Assembly: GCA_003354225.1 (NCBI GenBank)
Contig: PIVH01000276.1
Location: 1-6,552, forward strand
Length of the DNA: 6,552 bases
Reading direction: 5' to 3'
Origin: Globobulimina sp.
Taxonomy: Eukaryota > Foraminifera > Rotaliida
Shown here: positions 4,822 through 6,552 of the stretch, piece by piece
How positions within the stretch are numbered: position 1 is the first letter of the stretch
Layout of the letters: every line of letters starts with the position of its first letter
Position numbers and translations under genes: made by a program
The notes under the pieces: model-generated
What the model was told of the DNA's origin: nothing
The model's database searches: none
Seen by the model: only the letters and a program-made list of their open reading frames with translations

Positions 4822-6552
4822 TCAATAATCACACCATGGCACCCATATTTGCCCAACAGAAGTGTTTGGATGTATTGGCGGCGGACACGTAGTGTCGTTT
4901 TGCAACGGTGGAACCCCATTTTGTTCCAAATACAACATCATTTCTTGCAATAATGCAACTAATGCGGAATTATTTTTTGTGACATTCTGATATTCATAAG
5001 GATCCACATCAAGCATATACAACTGGGGATAAATACCACTTGCTTCAATTTCATTCGGTGGTGGAATATGTCCACCATCTCGATCTCCGCCAGTTCCATT
5101 TATTAATTTATTCCATTTATATCTATACCCAACGTTCGCATAATTTGTAATATTTGTAAAATTCGTTGCCGACGTAGCATACCCGTACCATATATAATCT
5201 CTGAAAGCAAAATATTTATCCTCTGCAATGGCTGATTCGTTGCCTATAATCCCCTTCCATTGACTTACACTGTCAATGCTATGATTTATTGAAGCATTGA
5301 CATCAATTCCTGCTGCTTCCAAAAACGTAGCATACCAATCCACAGTGTGCATTAATTGTGTATAGTTTCTTCCTCTCCAACTGCTTGGTATTAAGTCAGG
5401 TGTACCATAAATGAATGCAGTTAATCTGGTGCCACCTTCCCAAATGGTTGCCTTTCCTCCTTTTAATGGATAATTAAAACCACCGCACTGACCCACCGGA
5501 GCTCCATTATCCGATGAAAAAATAATTAGAGTGTTCCCATCATCATTCATATATCCATTCTCCTTCAGAGCTTGTGTGATATTTCCGATTCCCTCATCTA
5601 AAATACTCAACATTCCGGCAAATGTTCTTCGCGTAGTGTCATTAATGGAGTTGTTGTATGCAGCTACATACTGTGCAGGCACTTGACACGGACCATGTAC
5701 AGATTGCCTTTTTATAATTGCATGCAACATACATTTATTAAAATAAAATAAAAGTAATAGAATAATATTAGAAATAACCAAGGAATATAAAGAAATAATG
5801 GTTGATCGGAATTTGAATTGGAATGATTGTTAATAATTTGTATGGCTCTTCTGGTGAATGAAAACGTGGAATATTCGCCTTTGGCGGACCCGTCCGGTTT
5901 ATAACAACCTTCACCACATTCGATGCCATTTAACTCCATAAAATCATAATATCCGTCTCGTATATGCTGCAATATACAGTATTGTCAGAAACAAAGCTGG
6001 ATAATATACAAAACATACAGTGTAGTAATTTTCTTCTCCATTGAAATAGCCATAAAAACTTTTAAAGCCTCTGTATGTCGGAGTGTATGGCCATTTGTAA
6101 AAACCCAAATGCCATTTTCCGACCTATTTATATGTTTGTTTGTAGTTTCGGTTATTTGTTTGGGCAAAATATATGTAAACTTAACGCAATGTGTATCATA
6201 TCCATGTTCATATAATACCTTTGGTAGAAATTTAAACTGCAATGGGACACCGCCAGCATATGTTGGTGGTATTATTGTGTTGATGCCAGTATGCTGTAAT
6301 AAGTGATTCAAGCGCATAGAAATAAATACATATCAATGACACGTATATATATACATTATACCAAAGGAAAAGATCCTGTCATGATTGTACTGCGTGTTGG
6401 TGTGCATAACGGTGTTCCGTAATACCATTCTAAAAATTGTGATTGTTGTCTTAAACCATTAATATTTGGTGTATGTATTTGATTATTATCTTGAAATCCA
6501 AGGTCATCATAACCCAGGTCATCTGCTAAAAAAAAATGATATTTGGTGGTTT
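4822..6552 (-). CDS. Arylsulfatase (ARSB/ARSI/ARSJ-like), five exons, 5'-partial
   Basis: A type I sulfatase, hydrolysing sulfate esters from glycans or small aryl sulfates, expected in the lysosome or secreted. Exons on the minus strand are 6552-6362, 6293-6186, 6123-6019, 5966-5779 and 5707-4822, stop TGA. Exon 1 begins inside the conserved start of the domain (KPPNII, FFLADDLGYDDLG) and carries the formylglycine signature CTPTRSTIMTG (Cys at 6406-6404, Arg at 6394-6392). Exon 3 has GKWHLG (Lys 6117-6115, His 6111-6109). The exon 4-5 join gives FLYIPWQSVHGP (His 5697-5695). Exon 5 has SSDNGAP (Asp-Asn 5511-5506), PLKGGKATIWEGG (Lys 5454-5452), HTVDWYATF and the C-terminal GQIWVPW. All metal- and sulfate-binding residues expected of the family are present. 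More than a dozen N-glycosylation sequons fit a secretory-route enzyme. The signal peptide must lie beyond the window. A T9 run at 6536-6528 puts KPPNIIFF and LADDLG in different frames; one more T would restore them. An acceptor at that same TTTTTTTTTAG is the less likely alternative. Confidence 0.93.
5708..5778 (-). other. Sulfatase intron 4 (71 nt)
   Basis: Minus-strand GTTATTTCTAAT...ATAAAAAG, phase 2. Splicing makes the Trp codon of FLYIPWQSVHGP from TG and G. The acceptor is purine-rich (AAAAAG) rather than pyrimidine-rich, which is unusual, but family continuity fixes the position to within a base. Confidence 0.82.
5967..6018 (-). other. Sulfatase intron 3 (52 nt)
   Basis: Minus-strand GTATGT...ATTGCAG, phase 0. 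Splicing joins GEENYYT to HIRDGYYD, corresponding to the YYSHE region of ARSB. It is the shortest intron in the window. Confidence 0.88.
6124..6185 (-). other. Sulfatase intron 2 (62 nt)
   Basis: Minus-strand GTTAAG...AAATAG, phase 0. Splicing joins YDTHC to VGKWHLG, restoring the family's THMVGKWHLG-type motif. The donor is GTTAAG rather than GTAAG. Confidence 0.88.
6294..6361 (-). other. Sulfatase intron 1 (68 nt)
   Basis: Minus-strand GTATAATG...TTATTACAG, phase 0. Splicing joins MTGSFPL to HTGINT, as in ARSB-type enzymes, where the LLTG motif is followed within a few residues by (R/H)TGLQ. Confidence 0.85.

Noticed and set aside
94-5781. Ciliate-type code (TAA/TAG as Gln), suggested because several genes end in TGA.
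   Set aside because: Conserved sulfatase and TLC-like regions use CAA/CAG for Gln and contain no in-frame TAA or TAG, so the standard code fits.
6109-6306. Plus-strand open frame of 65 codons opposite the sulfatase.
   Set aside because: It lies antisense to sulfatase exons 2-3 and intron 2, and shows no independent coding signs.

Overview
The window reads as nuclear DNA of an AT-rich, unicellular-type eukaryote. The clearest reason is a minus-strand arylsulfatase whose family alignment is only continuous if four introns of 52-71 nt with GT...AG ends are removed. Intergenic DNA is rich in short tandem duplications and simple repeats, genes lie close together, and the standard genetic code fits: TGA, TAG and TAA all act as stops. 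I cannot name the organism from sequence. Short introns, AT-rich spacers and homopolymer-associated frame breaks would suit a protist draft genome, for example a rhizarian such as a foraminiferan, but that is a guess.

Layout. (1) 94-968, plus: a multi-spanning TLC-domain-like membrane protein, probably with one intron near its 3' end. (2) 969-2240: about 1.3 kb with no gene I can support, carrying an AATGAAACC-type imperfect tandem array, a perfect 9-bp hairpin and a GTGTTAATTGTGTTTGT duplication. (3) 2241-2674, minus: two coding-like segments that may be exons of one small unknown gene; the probable intron contains a 24-bp duplication that also copies its 3' splice site. (4) 2675-2914: a short divergent spacer. 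(5) 2915-4147, plus: a GC-richer coding region of about 411 codons for an unrecognised protein, spread over three frames by three apparent -1 breaks. (6) 4185-4519, plus: a small spliced gene model with one membrane segment, starting 38 nt after the previous stop. (7) 4520-4821: AT-rich convergent spacer. (8) 4822 to the window end, minus: a five-exon arylsulfatase (ARSB/ARSI/ARSJ-like) with all expected catalytic residues, 5'-truncated by the window edge.

The most useful cross-window observation is that four frame breaks in two unrelated coding regions are all of one kind: one base too few, each at or beside a homopolymer (A7, A5, G6, T9). This points to homopolymer undercalling in the source assembly rather than to pseudogenes or programmed frameshifting, though reads are needed to settle it. 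The genes do not form an evident pathway. The sulfatase acts in the lysosome or secretory route and the TLC-like protein is a membrane protein, possibly lipid-related. No mobile element, CRISPR array, rRNA or tRNA was recognised.
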